The notes under the pieces were generated by a model. The model was not told the DNA's origin, did no database searches, and saw only the letters and a program-made list of their open reading frames with translations. From an uncultured Paracoccaceae bacterium (lineage in GTDB: Bacteria; Pseudomonadota; Alphaproteobacteria; Rhodobacterales; Rhodobacteraceae): a stretch of DNA of 7,134 nucleotides. The DNA is taken from contig CALCPC010000141.1 of assembly GCA_937900975.1 (NCBI GenBank), forward strand, positions 1 through 7,134. The letters are read 5' to 3'. How positions within the stretch are numbered: position 1 is the stretch's first letter; the number at the start of each line of letters is the position of its first letter. The translations under genes were made by a program, and so were the position numbers. Below, one piece after another: positions 1-6,883 of the stretch.

Positions 1-63
1 AAGCTGCGCGACCAGGGCGGCCAGCTCCGGTGGTTCCGTCTCGGTGGCGTGCGCGTCCATCAT
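1..63 (-). CDS. 5' fragment of an unidentified gene, cut by the window edge
   Basis: Reading leftward, two consecutive ATG codons (63-61 and 60-58) open a frame that stays open to the window edge. The visible residues begin MMDAHATETEPPEL and continue to about residue 21; they are acidic and proline-bearing, with no signal peptide. A purine-rich AGGGGGG lies immediately upstream. It sits too close to the first ATG and slightly better for the second, so the start may be at 60. The gene has the same orientation as the secreted-protein gene upstream, whose stop lies 86 bp away, so it could be co-transcribed. The fragment is too short to assign a family or function. Confidence 0.5.
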   Translation of the reverse strand, partial: MMDAHATETEPPELAALVAQL

Positions 64-149
64 CCCCCCTAGCCCGGCGCCGTTGCCCGGCGCTCTCGCG
101 TTAGCCTATGCAGGATCGGGGGGTCGCGCAAATACCGCCGATGGTCTTA

Positions 150-1076
150 TCAGATACGGCTGTCGCTGCCCTGACGACACTCACGGTCGACCACCGCGGC
201 AAAGCGGGGGTCGGCCATGGTCGCGCCGGCGAGCGCGGCAAGCTGGTCGTACTCGGCCTCGATGAACTCCAGAAACACCGGCTCCACCGTTTGTTTGGCG
301 GGGGAGCGCGCTACAGCGTGCATCATGAAGATATCGAACTGGCAGAGCGCGCCGGGGTGCGACTGCAACAGCGCCCGCATGAACGCGCGGCTGGTCCAGG
401 GCAATCGGTCCATCCGCATCGGTGTCTCCTGCAGCTTCGAGAAAAAGCCGGGACCACGCTCAAACCGCAGAATGTCCATGCCGAAGGTGAAGGACTGAAA
501 CAGCTCCTCGATCAGGATCGACCGGAAATAGGCCGTCTCAAGCGCGCCGACCGACGGCAGGGCCGCCTGCTGGACCATGATATGCGTGCCCTGCCCGCGG
601 TGCCCGAAAAAGGTCTGAGCCATCGCGGGCGAGGTCGCGGCATAGTCACGCCCGACCGGCAGCCCCAGCGCATACACCTCGTTCATCCAGGTCAAATCGG
701 CCGACAGCGCGGCATTGGGCGGATGACCCGAATAGAGCCGCAGCAGCACGGTGCGCCCGGTGCCGCACCCGCGCGCATCGCGCCCGGCATAGCGCTGCGT
801 CAGGGGTTTGCCGTAGACCTCATGCGCCAGCGCCCGGAAAGCGTCGATGACCTCCTGCGAGGCCGGATTGGGCCGCTCCCCCACGAGGCAGAGCGCCGCG
901 CCGGACAGATCGCGCCCGTTGATCTGGACCGGGATCGTCAGATCGCGCCCGACCATGGTCGTGCGGAGCTGATAGTTCCAGCCTTTCCGCGCCAGATCCA
1001 GATAGGCGGCCTTGTCAGCCAATGCGCCGGCGCCCATCGTCAACACAAGGACGCAGGCCAGGACTATCGTTCGCAT
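150..1076 (-). CDS. Sec-exported hypothetical protein (308 aa) downstream of pqqE
   Basis: Function not recognised. The open frame extends further upstream, but the ATG at 1076 is preferred. It has an AGGAG ribosome site 8 nt upstream, and it places a typical signal peptide at the N-terminus: Arg2, a hydrophobic core, then an ALA-D junction near residues 18-21, predicting signal peptidase I cleavage and a periplasmic protein of about 288 residues. No lipobox cysteine is seen. The mature part has a GRDLSGAALCLVGERP segment near residue 54. A hydrophobic stretch containing IEELFQSFTFGMD lies in the middle third, followed by a Phe/Arg/Pro-rich segment, and a Cys lies near the C-terminus. The EE-x-x-Q pattern faintly recalls DUF2927-type secreted proteins, but this is a weak resemblance from memory. 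No catalytic signature such as HExxH is present. It lies 280 bp after pqqE in the same direction, so a link with PQQ enzymes in the periplasm is possible but unproven. Confidence 0.8.
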   Translation of the reverse strand: MRTIVLACVLVLTMGAGALADKAAYLDLARKGWNYQLRTTMVGRDLTIPVQINGRDLSGAALCLVGERPNPASQEVIDAFRALAHEVYGKPLTQRYAGRDARGCGTGRTVLLRLYSGHPPNAALSADLTWMNEVYALGLPVGRDYAATSPAMAQTFFGHRGQGTHIMVQQAALPSVGALETAYFRSILIEELFQSFTFGMDILRFERGPGFFSKLQETPMRMDRLPWTSRAFMRALLQSHPGALCQFDIFMMHAVARSPAKQTVEPVFLEFIEAEYDQLAALAGATMADPRFAAVVDRECRQGSDSRI

Positions 1077-1356
1077 GATCCGCTCTCCTGCCTGGCGCAA
1101 AAGTAGGTCGCCCCCCGCCGGGCGTCCAGAACTATGGCGGGCGCCGCCATCGGCATGGTACGGTTTTCGGGCCGAGTGCGATCTGCCGATCTGTGACAGC
1201 CTAACCCTAGGAGGCCGCCCCAGTGATAGGCGCGGGAGAGGCAACAGCGGTTCGGGAGCGGCGGGCCGGGAGCGATAGCCCGCGCGGCGGGCCGAAAACG
1301 CTGACCGCAAGGGCCGGGGCGGCGCCCGTCGACCGCCGCAGGGCCGCAGCGGCGCC
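1077..1356. other. 280-bp intergenic region after pqqE
   Basis: No convincing gene lies here; the open frames that cross it have no ribosome site or recognisable protein. It contains a GC-rich perfect inverted repeat (1278-1292), a short direct repeat CGATCTG at 1179-1185 and 1187-1193 (8-bp period), and a small CTGTGACAG dyad (1191-1199). The region should hold the end of the pqq transcript and perhaps the promoter of the downstream secreted-protein gene. I cannot point to a good -35/-10 pair. Confidence 0.5.
1278..1292 (-). terminator. possible GC-rich hairpin downstream of pqqE
   Basis: GCCCGC-GCG-GCGGGC is a perfect 6-bp stem with a 3-nt loop, located about 65 nt beyond the pqqE stop. 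Neither strand has a run of T after it, so it is not a standard intrinsic terminator. It could stall polymerase, stabilise the 3' end of the message, or be a chance product of high GC. Confidence 0.25.
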
Positions 1357-2463
1357 CTACTCGGCCGGGATGGGTTTGCCGGGCGCGGTCCGATAGGTCA
1401 GGGCCGCGTCGGCGCTTTCCGAATGGGCCCTGGCCCGGTCCTGCAGCGCGCCGTGATGGGGCGACTTGATGCAGGTGGGATCCGTCGCCGCCGCGTCGCC
1501 CACAATGGCCATCGCCTGACAGCGGCAGCCGCCGAAATCCTTGGTCTTGCGCTCACAGCTCTGGCAGGGCTCGGCCATCCAATCGGTGCCGCGATAGGCG
1601 TTGAAGGCGGGGCTGTCGTACCAGATGTCGGCCAGCGGCGTGTCCCGGATGTTCTCAAAGCGCAGATGCGGGATCGTCTGGGCGGCGTGGCAGGGCAGCA
1701 CCTGACCGTCCGGCGCGATGTTAAGCCCAGAGGTCCCCCAGCCGCCCATGCACCGCTTGGGATAGTCGCCATGATAGTCCGCCGGGACGTAATCGATGAC
1801 CAGCACCCCCTTCAGCCGCGCCCGCGCCTCGGCCACGATCCGCGTCGTCTCAGCCGCCTGCGCGCGGGTCGGCATCAGCGCGTCGCGGTTCTTGAGCGCC
1901 CAGCCGTGGAACTGAACCGTAGCGACCTCGATCCGGCGCGCGCCCATCTCGACCGCCATATCGATGGCGCGCGGCAGTTGGTGGAGGTTGCGACGGTGCA
2001 AAACCGCATTCAGCGTCAGCGGAAAGCCGATGGCTCCGATCCATGCCGCCACCTGCATCTTGCGGTCGAACCCGCCTTTGTAGCCGCCGATCTGGTCCGC
2101 CATGGCCGCATCCGTGCCCTGCAGCGACAGCTGGATGTGGTCGAGCCCTGCGGCGTCAAGCTCGGCCAGCCGCCGCTCCGACAGCCCGATGCCGGAGGTG
2201 ATCAGATTGGTGTAAAGCCCGGCCTCCCGCGCGGCGGCCACAAGCGCCGTCAGGTCGCGGCGGGAGGCAGGCTCACCGCCCGAAAGGTGAAGCTGCAGCA
2301 CGCCGATCTCGGCCGCCTGCCGGAAGGCGGAGATCCAGGTCTCTGTCGACAGTTCCCGATCCTGGCGCGCCAGCTCGACGGGGTTGGAGCAATAGGGACA
2401 GGCCAGCGGGCAGCGGTGCGTCAGTTCGGCCAGCATGGCAATCGGCGGGGGCACCCGGGTCAC
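1357..2463 (-). CDS. pqqE: PqqE, radical SAM/SPASM PqqA peptide cyclase (368 aa)
   Basis: PqqE forms the C-C bond between the Glu and Tyr side chains of PqqA, using S-adenosylmethionine, with PqqD presenting the peptide. The radical SAM cluster motif CPLACPYC gives C18, C22 and C25, followed by SNPVEL. SGGEP (61-65) is the SAM-binding motif. The C-terminal SPASM domain has C238, C258, C300, C303, C313, C315 and C331. D309 sits where the family has the unusual aspartate ligand of an auxiliary cluster, so all cluster ligands appear present. The motifs NLITSGIGL, DIWYDS and CKSPHH-like CIKSPHH are typical of PqqE. The start is taken as the GTG at 2463, overlapping the pqqD stop as GTGA; this gives a nine-residue leader MTRVPPPIA before MLAELTHRC, as in homologues. 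The ATG at 2436 is the alternative, but it would leave an unusually short N-terminus and a gap to pqqD. The upstream open frame beyond 2463 overlaps pqqD and is not coding. Length is close to the usual 370-385. Confidence 0.96.
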   Translation of the reverse strand: MTRVPPPIAMLAELTHRCPLACPYCSNPVELARQDRELSTETWISAFRQAAEIGVLQLHLSGGEPASRRDLTALVAAAREAGLYTNLITSGIGLSERRLAELDAAGLDHIQLSLQGTDAAMADQIGGYKGGFDRKMQVAAWIGAIGFPLTLNAVLHRRNLHQLPRAIDMAVEMGARRIEVATVQFHGWALKNRDALMPTRAQAAETTRIVAEARARLKGVLVIDYVPADYHGDYPKRCMGGWGTSGLNIAPDGQVLPCHAAQTIPHLRFENIRDTPLADIWYDSPAFNAYRGTDWMAEPCQSCERKTKDFGGCRCQAMAIVGDAAATDPTCIKSPHHGALQDRARAHSESADAALTYRTAPGKPIPAE

Positions 2464-2735
2464 GACGTCACGTCCAGAAACCGCCGGTCGCGCAGCGCGC
2501 CGAGAAAGCCCGCCATGTCCCGCGCGATCTGGTCGACCGGCGCACTGTATTTTTCGGCAAGCGTCCGGGCGATGTCGCCGAAGCTGCGCTGGCCGTCCAC
2601 CTCCGACAGGATCGCATGGCCGATCTGGTCCAGCGTCACGGCGCGCTCCGGCGCCAGCAGAACCCAGGTCTCGCGGATCTTGTCGAAATGCAGCCGAACG
2701 CCGCGCGGCAGGCCGGGAATGTCCGTCGCCTCCAT
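2460..2735 (-). CDS. pqqD: PqqD, PqqA-binding peptide chaperone (91 aa)
   Basis: PqqD is a small RRE-type (RiPP recognition element) protein that binds PqqA and forms a ternary complex with PqqE. Visible family features are IPGLPRGVRLHFD near the start, WVLLAPERAVTLD in the middle, then an IL-x4-DG-x-RS turn. A helical C-terminal part follows with LAEKYSAP and a DMAGFLGAL helix; the family usually has DV-x3-L-x2-L here. Length is normal (about 90). The ATG at 2735 shares its A with the pqqC stop codon (TGATG). A GTG immediately before it (2738) is an alternative giving one extra residue. GGAGG lies 8 nt before the ATG and 5 nt before the GTG, so the ribosome site does not settle the choice. 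The stop overlaps the pqqE GTG. PqqD is a separate protein here, not fused to PqqC or PqqE as in some bacteria. Confidence 0.95.
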   Translation of the reverse strand: MEATDIPGLPRGVRLHFDKIRETWVLLAPERAVTLDQIGHAILSEVDGQRSFGDIARTLAEKYSAPVDQIARDMAGFLGALRDRRFLDVTS

Positions 2736-3484
2736 CACGAGGCCCTCCGGAGGGCAAGCCCCTCTCCCGGCCGCCAGGCCCCGGGCGGGATGCGCGCAGG
2801 CGCCACATAAGCGCCCCAGAGCGCGTCGAGCTGGGACCAGAGCACATCGGTCTTGAACTCCAGCGCGGCCGCGGCGGCGTCCTGTTTCTCGGCCGTATCG
2901 GCATGGTCTAGCACCCTGTATTGGCCTATGGCCACGTCCTTGGGCGCCTCCTTCAGGCGGTTGCGGAAATAGGAAAGGGAGCTGTCATCGGCAAACTCGT
3001 AGTTCTTCAGCAGCCCCTCGATCCGGTTGGCGTGGATCTTGGGCGCGAAAAGCTCGGTGAGGGAGGCCGCAACCGCCTCAAGCAGCGTCTTCTCGCGCAC
3101 AAACCGGACATAGGCATCGACGGCAAAGCGGGTGGCGGGCAGGACCCCCTTGCGGGAGGCGACATAAGCGGGGTCGAGCCCCACCGCCTCGGCCAGCCGC
3201 AGCCAGCGCCGGATGCCGCCCTCGTTCCCGTCGGTGCCGTCATGATCCTCAATGCGGGAGCGCCAGGCGCGGCGCAGCGCGGGCTCCTCCACCCGGGACA
3301 TGAAGGCCGCATCCTTCATCGGGATCGAATGCTGATAGTAATAGCGGTTGATCACCCAGGCACGCACCTGATCGGGGGAGCATCCGCCCCCGTGCAGCAG
3401 GTCGTGAAAGGGGTGGAGGTCGTGATAGCGCTCGGCCCCGATCTGGCGGAGGCGGGCCTCGAAGGTTTCGCGGGATGGCGTCAT
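2735..3484 (-). CDS. pqqC: PqqC, pyrroloquinoline-quinone synthase (249 aa)
   Basis: PqqC is the cofactorless oxidase that converts AHQQ to PQQ by ring closure and eight-electron oxidation with O2. The protein aligns from memory with Klebsiella PqqC at a constant offset of three residues, and active-site positions are retained: H21, R47 and Q51 (in RYYYQ), H81 (in EDHDG), E144, H151 and R154 (in SLTELFAPKIHANR), Y172, R176 and K211. AVGLDPAYV and FAVDAYVRFVREK are also typical. The fold is all-helical, haem-oxygenase-like and cytoplasmic. The start is the ATG at 3484, overlapping the pqqB stop (ATGA) with GGAG 8 nt upstream. The open frame runs 12 codons further upstream inside pqqB, but those residues do not fit the family. 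The stop is shared with the pqqD start. Length matches the usual 250, and nothing appears missing. Confidence 0.96.
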   Translation of the reverse strand: MTPSRETFEARLRQIGAERYHDLHPFHDLLHGGGCSPDQVRAWVINRYYYQHSIPMKDAAFMSRVEEPALRRAWRSRIEDHDGTDGNEGGIRRWLRLAEAVGLDPAYVASRKGVLPATRFAVDAYVRFVREKTLLEAVAASLTELFAPKIHANRIEGLLKNYEFADDSSLSYFRNRLKEAPKDVAIGQYRVLDHADTAEKQDAAAAALEFKTDVLWSQLDALWGAYVAPARIPPGAWRPGEGLALRRAS

Positions 3485-4377
3485 GGCGTGATCTCCAGTC
3501 CGTCCTGGCCGACGATCCACCCGCTGGCCGTGGCCTTGGCATATTCGGGGCTGGAAGGGTCGAGGACGGGGTTGGTGTTGTTCATGTGGACAAAGACTTT
3601 CTGCCCGATATTGAGGGGAGCAAAGGCAGCGATGGAGCCGTCGCTGCCGCTCATCGACATGTGCCCCATGCGTTTGCCGGTCTTGGTGCCGACGCCCGTG
3701 ATCTGCATCTCGTCATCGCGCCAGAGCGTACCGTCGAAAAACACGATATCGGCCCCGTCGAGGCGGCTGGCGAGGTCCGCGGGCAGGTGGGCGCAGCCGG
3801 GGATATAGACGGCGCGCGCGGTGCCGCTTTGCAGGTCCACGCCCACGGTCTGCTCCCCCATCAGATCGGTCTCGACGGTCTCCCCCTCCAGGTAGAGCGG
3901 CACCTTTCCCGGCACCGCAAACAGCGTGGCCGTGAGGTCGGGGGCGAGGGCGAAGGGGGTGTTGAGCGCGATGGTCTCCCGGACCACGACACTGGCATTC
4001 AGCGCATCGAAGATCGGGTTGTCGGTCAGCACCTGGTGGATGCCGTCGGTCGCGAAAAGGGTAAACGGCTGCATCTCACGCAAGGTCAAGAGGCCGGCGA
4101 CGTGGTCGATGTCGCCATTGGTGACCAGCACCGAGGTCAGCGGAAGCTCGCGCTGTCCGGTGGGATGCAGCACCGGCGTCGCGGCAAGCTGCGCGCGAAT
4201 GTCGGGAGAAGCGTTGAGGATTGCCCAATCGCGTCCGTTGCCAGTGACGGCGAGCGACGATTGCGTTTGGGCTGGAATGCTGCCCTCACGGGCGCGCCGG
4301 CAATTCCCACAGCCGCAATTCCATTGCGGCAGGCCGCCACCGGCGGCGGCGCCGAGGATATGCGCGCGGAATGCCAC
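3481..4377 (-). CDS. pqqB: PqqB, metallo-beta-lactamase-fold PQQ biosynthesis protein (298 aa)
   Basis: PqqB has a metallo-hydrolase fold and is reported to act as an iron-dependent hydroxylase that modifies the tyrosine of the PqqE-crosslinked Glu-Tyr product; it was formerly thought to be a transporter. The N-terminus is the family signature LGAAAGGGLPQWNCGCGNC, with C21, C23 and C26 as the structural zinc site. The metal motif is TNGDIDH (86-92). It lacks the first two histidines of the canonical HxHxDH motif, as is usual for PqqB, and keeps D91 and H92. GHM (H239) and FVHMNNTNP (H264) supply later conserved histidines. The SPDIRAQ and GLLTLREMQPF segments are also typical. The start is GTG at 4377, 25 bp after the pqqA stop, with a GGGGGG ribosome site at about 6 nt. 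The next residues, AFRAHILG, fit the family. The stop overlaps pqqC. Length is normal (about 300). Confidence 0.95.
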   Translation of the reverse strand: MAFRAHILGAAAGGGLPQWNCGCGNCRRAREGSIPAQTQSSLAVTGNGRDWAILNASPDIRAQLAATPVLHPTGQRELPLTSVLVTNGDIDHVAGLLTLREMQPFTLFATDGIHQVLTDNPIFDALNASVVVRETIALNTPFALAPDLTATLFAVPGKVPLYLEGETVETDLMGEQTVGVDLQSGTARAVYIPGCAHLPADLASRLDGADIVFFDGTLWRDDEMQITGVGTKTGKRMGHMSMSGSDGSIAAFAPLNIGQKVFVHMNNTNPVLDPSSPEYAKATASGWIVGQDGLEITP

Positions 4378-4402
4378 GTTCAGCCCCCCGCGCGCATGGG
4401 TC

Positions 4403-4501
4403 TCAGAACAGAACCGGTGCTTCGTCGTCGTGATACGGGCCGTACATGTTGATTTCCATTCCGCACTCGAGTTCGCGGATGATGGGACGTGCCCACGCCA
4501 T
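4403..4501 (-). CDS. pqqA: PqqA, PQQ precursor peptide (32 aa)
   Basis: PqqA is the ribosomally made substrate whose Glu and Tyr become the PQQ skeleton. The frame runs ATG to TGA with 32 residues, starting MAWARPIIRELECG and containing the diagnostic E-x3-Y core: E16-I-N-M-Y20. The leader MAWARPIIRE resembles the K/R-W-x-x-P-x-I pattern of other PqqA peptides. After Y20 there is a 12-residue tail GPYHDDEAPVLF, longer than in Klebsiella PqqA (23 residues). It carries a second tyrosine (Y23) that lacks the E-x3 spacing. A strong AGGAGG ribosome site sits 6 nt before the ATG, suited to making excess peptide. The gene is first in the pqq operon, 25 bp before pqqB. A longer open frame in another phase covers the same bases but has no family resemblance and is a shadow. 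Confidence 0.96.
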   Translation of the reverse strand: MAWARPIIRELECGMEINMYGPYHDDEAPVLF

Positions 4502-4506
4502 AAGAT

Positions 4507-4515
4507 GCCTCCTTA
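4507..4515 (-). promoter_or_regulatory. strong ribosome binding site of pqqA
   Basis: The minus strand reads TAAGGAGGC, with AGGAGG 6 nt before the ATG at 4501. This is the best Shine-Dalgarno match in the window. It fits the need for PqqA peptide in stoichiometric excess over the enzymes that process it, and it fixes the pqqA start. Confidence 0.85.
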
Positions 4516-4585
4516 GACTGATTTTGGTCCGATGAAGCTGGCAGAACCTCGGGCCTGCGGCGACTCTTATCTTTTAAGAAGACCC

Positions 4586-4599
4586 CAGACTTTAGTCTG
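4586..4599. repeat. 14-bp perfect inverted repeat at the regulator stop / pqqA upstream boundary
   Basis: CAGACTTTAGTCTG is a perfect dyad (6-bp arms around a 2-bp centre) that spans the stop codon of the response regulator gene. It lies about 85 bp upstream of the pqqA start, beside an AT-rich patch (4566-4600) that stands out in this GC-rich window. It could be an operator for pqqA or a small hairpin at the end of the regulator message. It is too short and too poor in following T residues for a convincing terminator. Confidence 0.4.
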
Positions 4600-5269
4600 A
4601 ATGCAGGCGCGGGGGCTGACCCGAAATGCAAAAGCCAAGATTGCGCAATGTTTTGATTTCAAATCCGAAATCTTGATCTCCGAGCTTCTTGCGCAAATAG
4701 CCGACATAGACGTTGACCACATTCTCGTGACTGGAGCCGTCCCCAGCCCAGAGCGTGTCGAAGATCCGGCCGCGGCTAAGGGCGGTCCCGGAATGCTGGA
4801 TCAAAAGGGCAAGGAGGGCGTATTCCCGCTCGGTCAGCGTGACCGTCGCCGGCGGGGCCGAGAGGGTGCGCGCCACGGGGTCGAGCGTGGCCACCGGGGC
4901 CGCCCGGACCCTGTGTTCCTGCACCCGAAGCCGCGCAACCAGCTCATCGAACTGGAACGGCTTGACCACATAGTCATCGGCCCCCGCCTCACGCCCCGCG
5001 GCGCGCTGATCGACCTCCGACAGGGCCGACAGCATCAGGATCGGCATCGTCACCCCGGCTGCGCGGGCGCGGCGCACGAGCGCGACGCCGCTGTCCTCGC
5101 CCAGCATCACATCCACAATGGCGCCCGAATAGCGCTCGGTCGTCAGGCGGTTGAACGCGCGGTCGGCCCGGTTCTCCGGCAGCGCCTCGTACCCATGCAG
5201 CGTGAGGCCGCGTACCAGCGCCGAGGTGATCTCGGGGTCGTCGTCCACGATAAGGAGGCGGGTTGTCAT
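4592..5269 (-). CDS. OmpR-family DNA-binding response regulator (225 aa)
   Basis: This is the output partner of the adjacent histidine kinase: phosphorylation of the receiver domain controls DNA binding. The receiver spans about residues 3-118, with acidic pocket D9-D11, phospho-acceptor D53 (in AIVDVMLGEDSG), switch Ser S81 (LMLSAL) and K103 in VVKPF. The C-terminal winged helix spans about residues 126-218. It has the OmpR/PhoB pattern LTEREYALLALL, then LSRGRIFDTLW, then NVVNVYVGYLRKKLG, and ends in KTLRNLGFCI. The ATG at 5269 follows the kinase stop by 9 bp and has no clear Shine-Dalgarno, which suggests translational coupling to the kinase. The gene ends 90 bp before pqqA in the same direction. 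Its targets cannot be read from the protein. Control of pqq or of a PQQ-dependent dehydrogenase is inferred from position. OmpR-type regulators such as MxbM act in methanol oxidation in Methylobacterium, but orthology is not shown here. Confidence 0.93.
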   Translation of the reverse strand: MTTRLLIVDDDPEITSALVRGLTLHGYEALPENRADRAFNRLTTERYSGAIVDVMLGEDSGVALVRRARAAGVTMPILMLSALSEVDQRAAGREAGADDYVVKPFQFDELVARLRVQEHRVRAAPVATLDPVARTLSAPPATVTLTEREYALLALLIQHSGTALSRGRIFDTLWAGDGSSHENVVNVYVGYLRKKLGDQDFGFEIKTLRNLGFCISGQPPRLHSD

Positions 5270-5278
5270 GGCGGCAGT

Positions 5279-6883
5279 CTAGTCCGATGCCCGGGGCAGG
5301 CGAACCGCGATTTTGGTCCCGGGTGCCGGGCCCAGCGCCTCGTCCCGCGGCACGGGGCTGGAGAGCAGGATGGTCCCCTTCTGCGCCTCGGTGACCCATG
5401 CGGCGAGCGCGAGGCCAAGGCCGAACCCTTGGGAGGGGGCGGAGCCTGCCTGCGTGAAGCGCTCAAACAGGGTGGGCTGATCCTGCGGCGCGATCCCGGG
5501 GCCGTTGTCGGTTACGGTCAAGCCCGCAAAATCGTCGTCGATCACGGGCGCGAGGCGGACCTGCCCGCCGGCGCGGGCGTGGCGGATCGCGTTGCGGATC
5601 AGCCCGCCCAGCGTTTGCCGCGCCCAGTTGGGATCGGCCTCTACACTGATCGGCGGCACCGGCTCGGACAGAAGCTCCATCCCGGCCGTGTCAACCTCGG
5701 TCTGGATCTCCGCCACGACCTCCGCCGCCAGCGTGGCAAGGGGCACCCGCTGGATGTCGAGCGCAAGTTGGCCACTGTCCGAACGCGCCACCCGCAAAAG
5801 GTCGTCAATTCTGCGGTTAAGCCGCGCGGCGCGCGTCTCGATGATGCGAAAGGCCGCCCGGCTCGCGCTGTCGCCCTGCGCGCCGAGCTGCGCCTCCATC
5901 GAGATCACGGTGAGCGGCGTGCGAAGCTCGTGGCTGATATCGGCAAAAAGCCTGCGCCGCCGCTCATCGATCTGTTCAAGCCGCGCATTGGCCTCCTGCA
6001 GCGCGGCGGTGCGCGCGGCCACCAGATCGCTGAGGCGGCCCCATTCGGCCCGCACCTCGTCCTTGCGGGCCTGAAGCGACGCCGCCATCCGGTTGGTCTC
6101 AGAATAAAGCCGGCCGATCTCGTCGCGCCTGTCCTCGGGCAGGGCGATGGCGAAGTCTTCGGCCGCGATCTGGGCCGCAGCGCCCCGCAACCGGTCGAGA
6201 CGATGGAATTGCGGGCGGATCAGCAGGGCGTAAAAGCCCAGCACCAGCAGCACGGTCAGCACGGCGATCACAACCGCAGCCCGGGTCAGCGTCTGCCGCA
6301 GATCCGCGATCCCGGCGAGAATGTTATTGCGAAACAGAACCTCGGCATTGACCGCCTCGGAGAGGAGCGGGTCGAAGCTGGCCGCGAAGATATCGACATG
6401 CGCCCTCAGAAGCTCAACCTCGGTCGTGTCGGTGGCAAGACCTTTGAGCGTGCTGTCCAACATCGCCTCCATCCGCGCCAGCCCCAGCGACTGGGTGCCG
6501 TAGCGGGACTGCTCGTCAATGCCGAGGGAGGCGGCTGCCTCGACGGCCTCCCCCACATCGGCGCGGAGCTGGGTGAAGGTCGTGCGCAGGCGGTCGCTGA
6601 CAGGCGTCAGCCGGTCCATGCGAATGTCGGGCGGCAGGCCGGTCTGCACCGTTTCCGCGGCGATGATCAGAAAGGTAGAGGCCTGCGTCGACAGGGTGGC
6701 ATAGCGGGCCATCCGGATCTCGGAGGCGAGCGCGTTGTCCAGCCGCTCGGCCACGCGCGCCATGCCGAAATAAAGGATACCAGCCGTCAGAAGCGTCCCC
6801 GCCGCCAACAGGACCGCGCCAAAGGCAAGACGTGCCCTCAGCGACAGCGCGGTCGTCGGGGCAAGGGGGTCGGCCGTTTTCAT
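5279..6883 (-). CDS. membrane-bound sensor histidine kinase (534 aa)
   Basis: This is an inner-membrane sensor kinase paired with the OmpR-family regulator just downstream. TM1 is at about residues 17-40, followed by a largely helical periplasmic domain (about 41-200) without cysteine and of no family I recognise. TM2 is at about 201-222. A HAMP-like linker follows (about 222-275, LIRP then DEIGRLYSETNRM), then a coiled coil (about 275-312, QEANARLEQIDERRRRLF). The HisKA H-box is FADISHELRTPL with phospho-acceptor H318. The HATPase_c domain has the N-box LIRNAIRHA (N431), the G1 box DNGPGIA (D459), LFERF, and the G2 box GFGLGLALA (486-494). All catalytic motifs are intact. The ATG at 6883 has only a poor ribosome site, and its first bases overlap the stop of a seven-codon open frame (6903-6880). 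The signal sensed is unknown. The long helical periplasmic domain suggests a small periplasmic ligand or a protein partner. Confidence 0.93.
   Translation of the reverse strand: MKTADPLAPTTALSLRARLAFGAVLLAAGTLLTAGILYFGMARVAERLDNALASEIRMARYATLSTQASTFLIIAAETVQTGLPPDIRMDRLTPVSDRLRTTFTQLRADVGEAVEAAASLGIDEQSRYGTQSLGLARMEAMLDSTLKGLATDTTEVELLRAHVDIFAASFDPLLSEAVNAEVLFRNNILAGIADLRQTLTRAAVVIAVLTVLLVLGFYALLIRPQFHRLDRLRGAAAQIAAEDFAIALPEDRRDEIGRLYSETNRMAASLQARKDEVRAEWGRLSDLVAARTAALQEANARLEQIDERRRRLFADISHELRTPLTVISMEAQLGAQGDSASRAAFRIIETRAARLNRRIDDLLRVARSDSGQLALDIQRVPLATLAAEVVAEIQTEVDTAGMELLSEPVPPISVEADPNWARQTLGGLIRNAIRHARAGGQVRLAPVIDDDFAGLTVTDNGPGIAPQDQPTLFERFTQAGSAPSQGFGLGLALAAWVTEAQKGTILLSSPVPRDEALGPAPGTKIAVRLPRASD

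Noticed and set aside
64..149. Possible hairpin in the GC-rich spacer between the first two genes
   Set aside because: The repeated GCCCGGCG units (about 71-92) are direct rather than inverted, and there is no T-run, so there is no support for a terminator.
1077..1310. 78-codon N-terminal extension of the secreted protein
   Set aside because: It is Arg/Pro/Ser-rich and would bury the signal peptide; the ATG at 1076 has a good ribosome site and a normal signal sequence.
2464..2904. Upstream extension of the pqqE frame to a 515-residue protein
   Set aside because: It overlaps pqqD and the end of pqqC in another phase and is Arg/Pro/Gly-rich with no family resemblance; PqqE family length fits the start at 2463.
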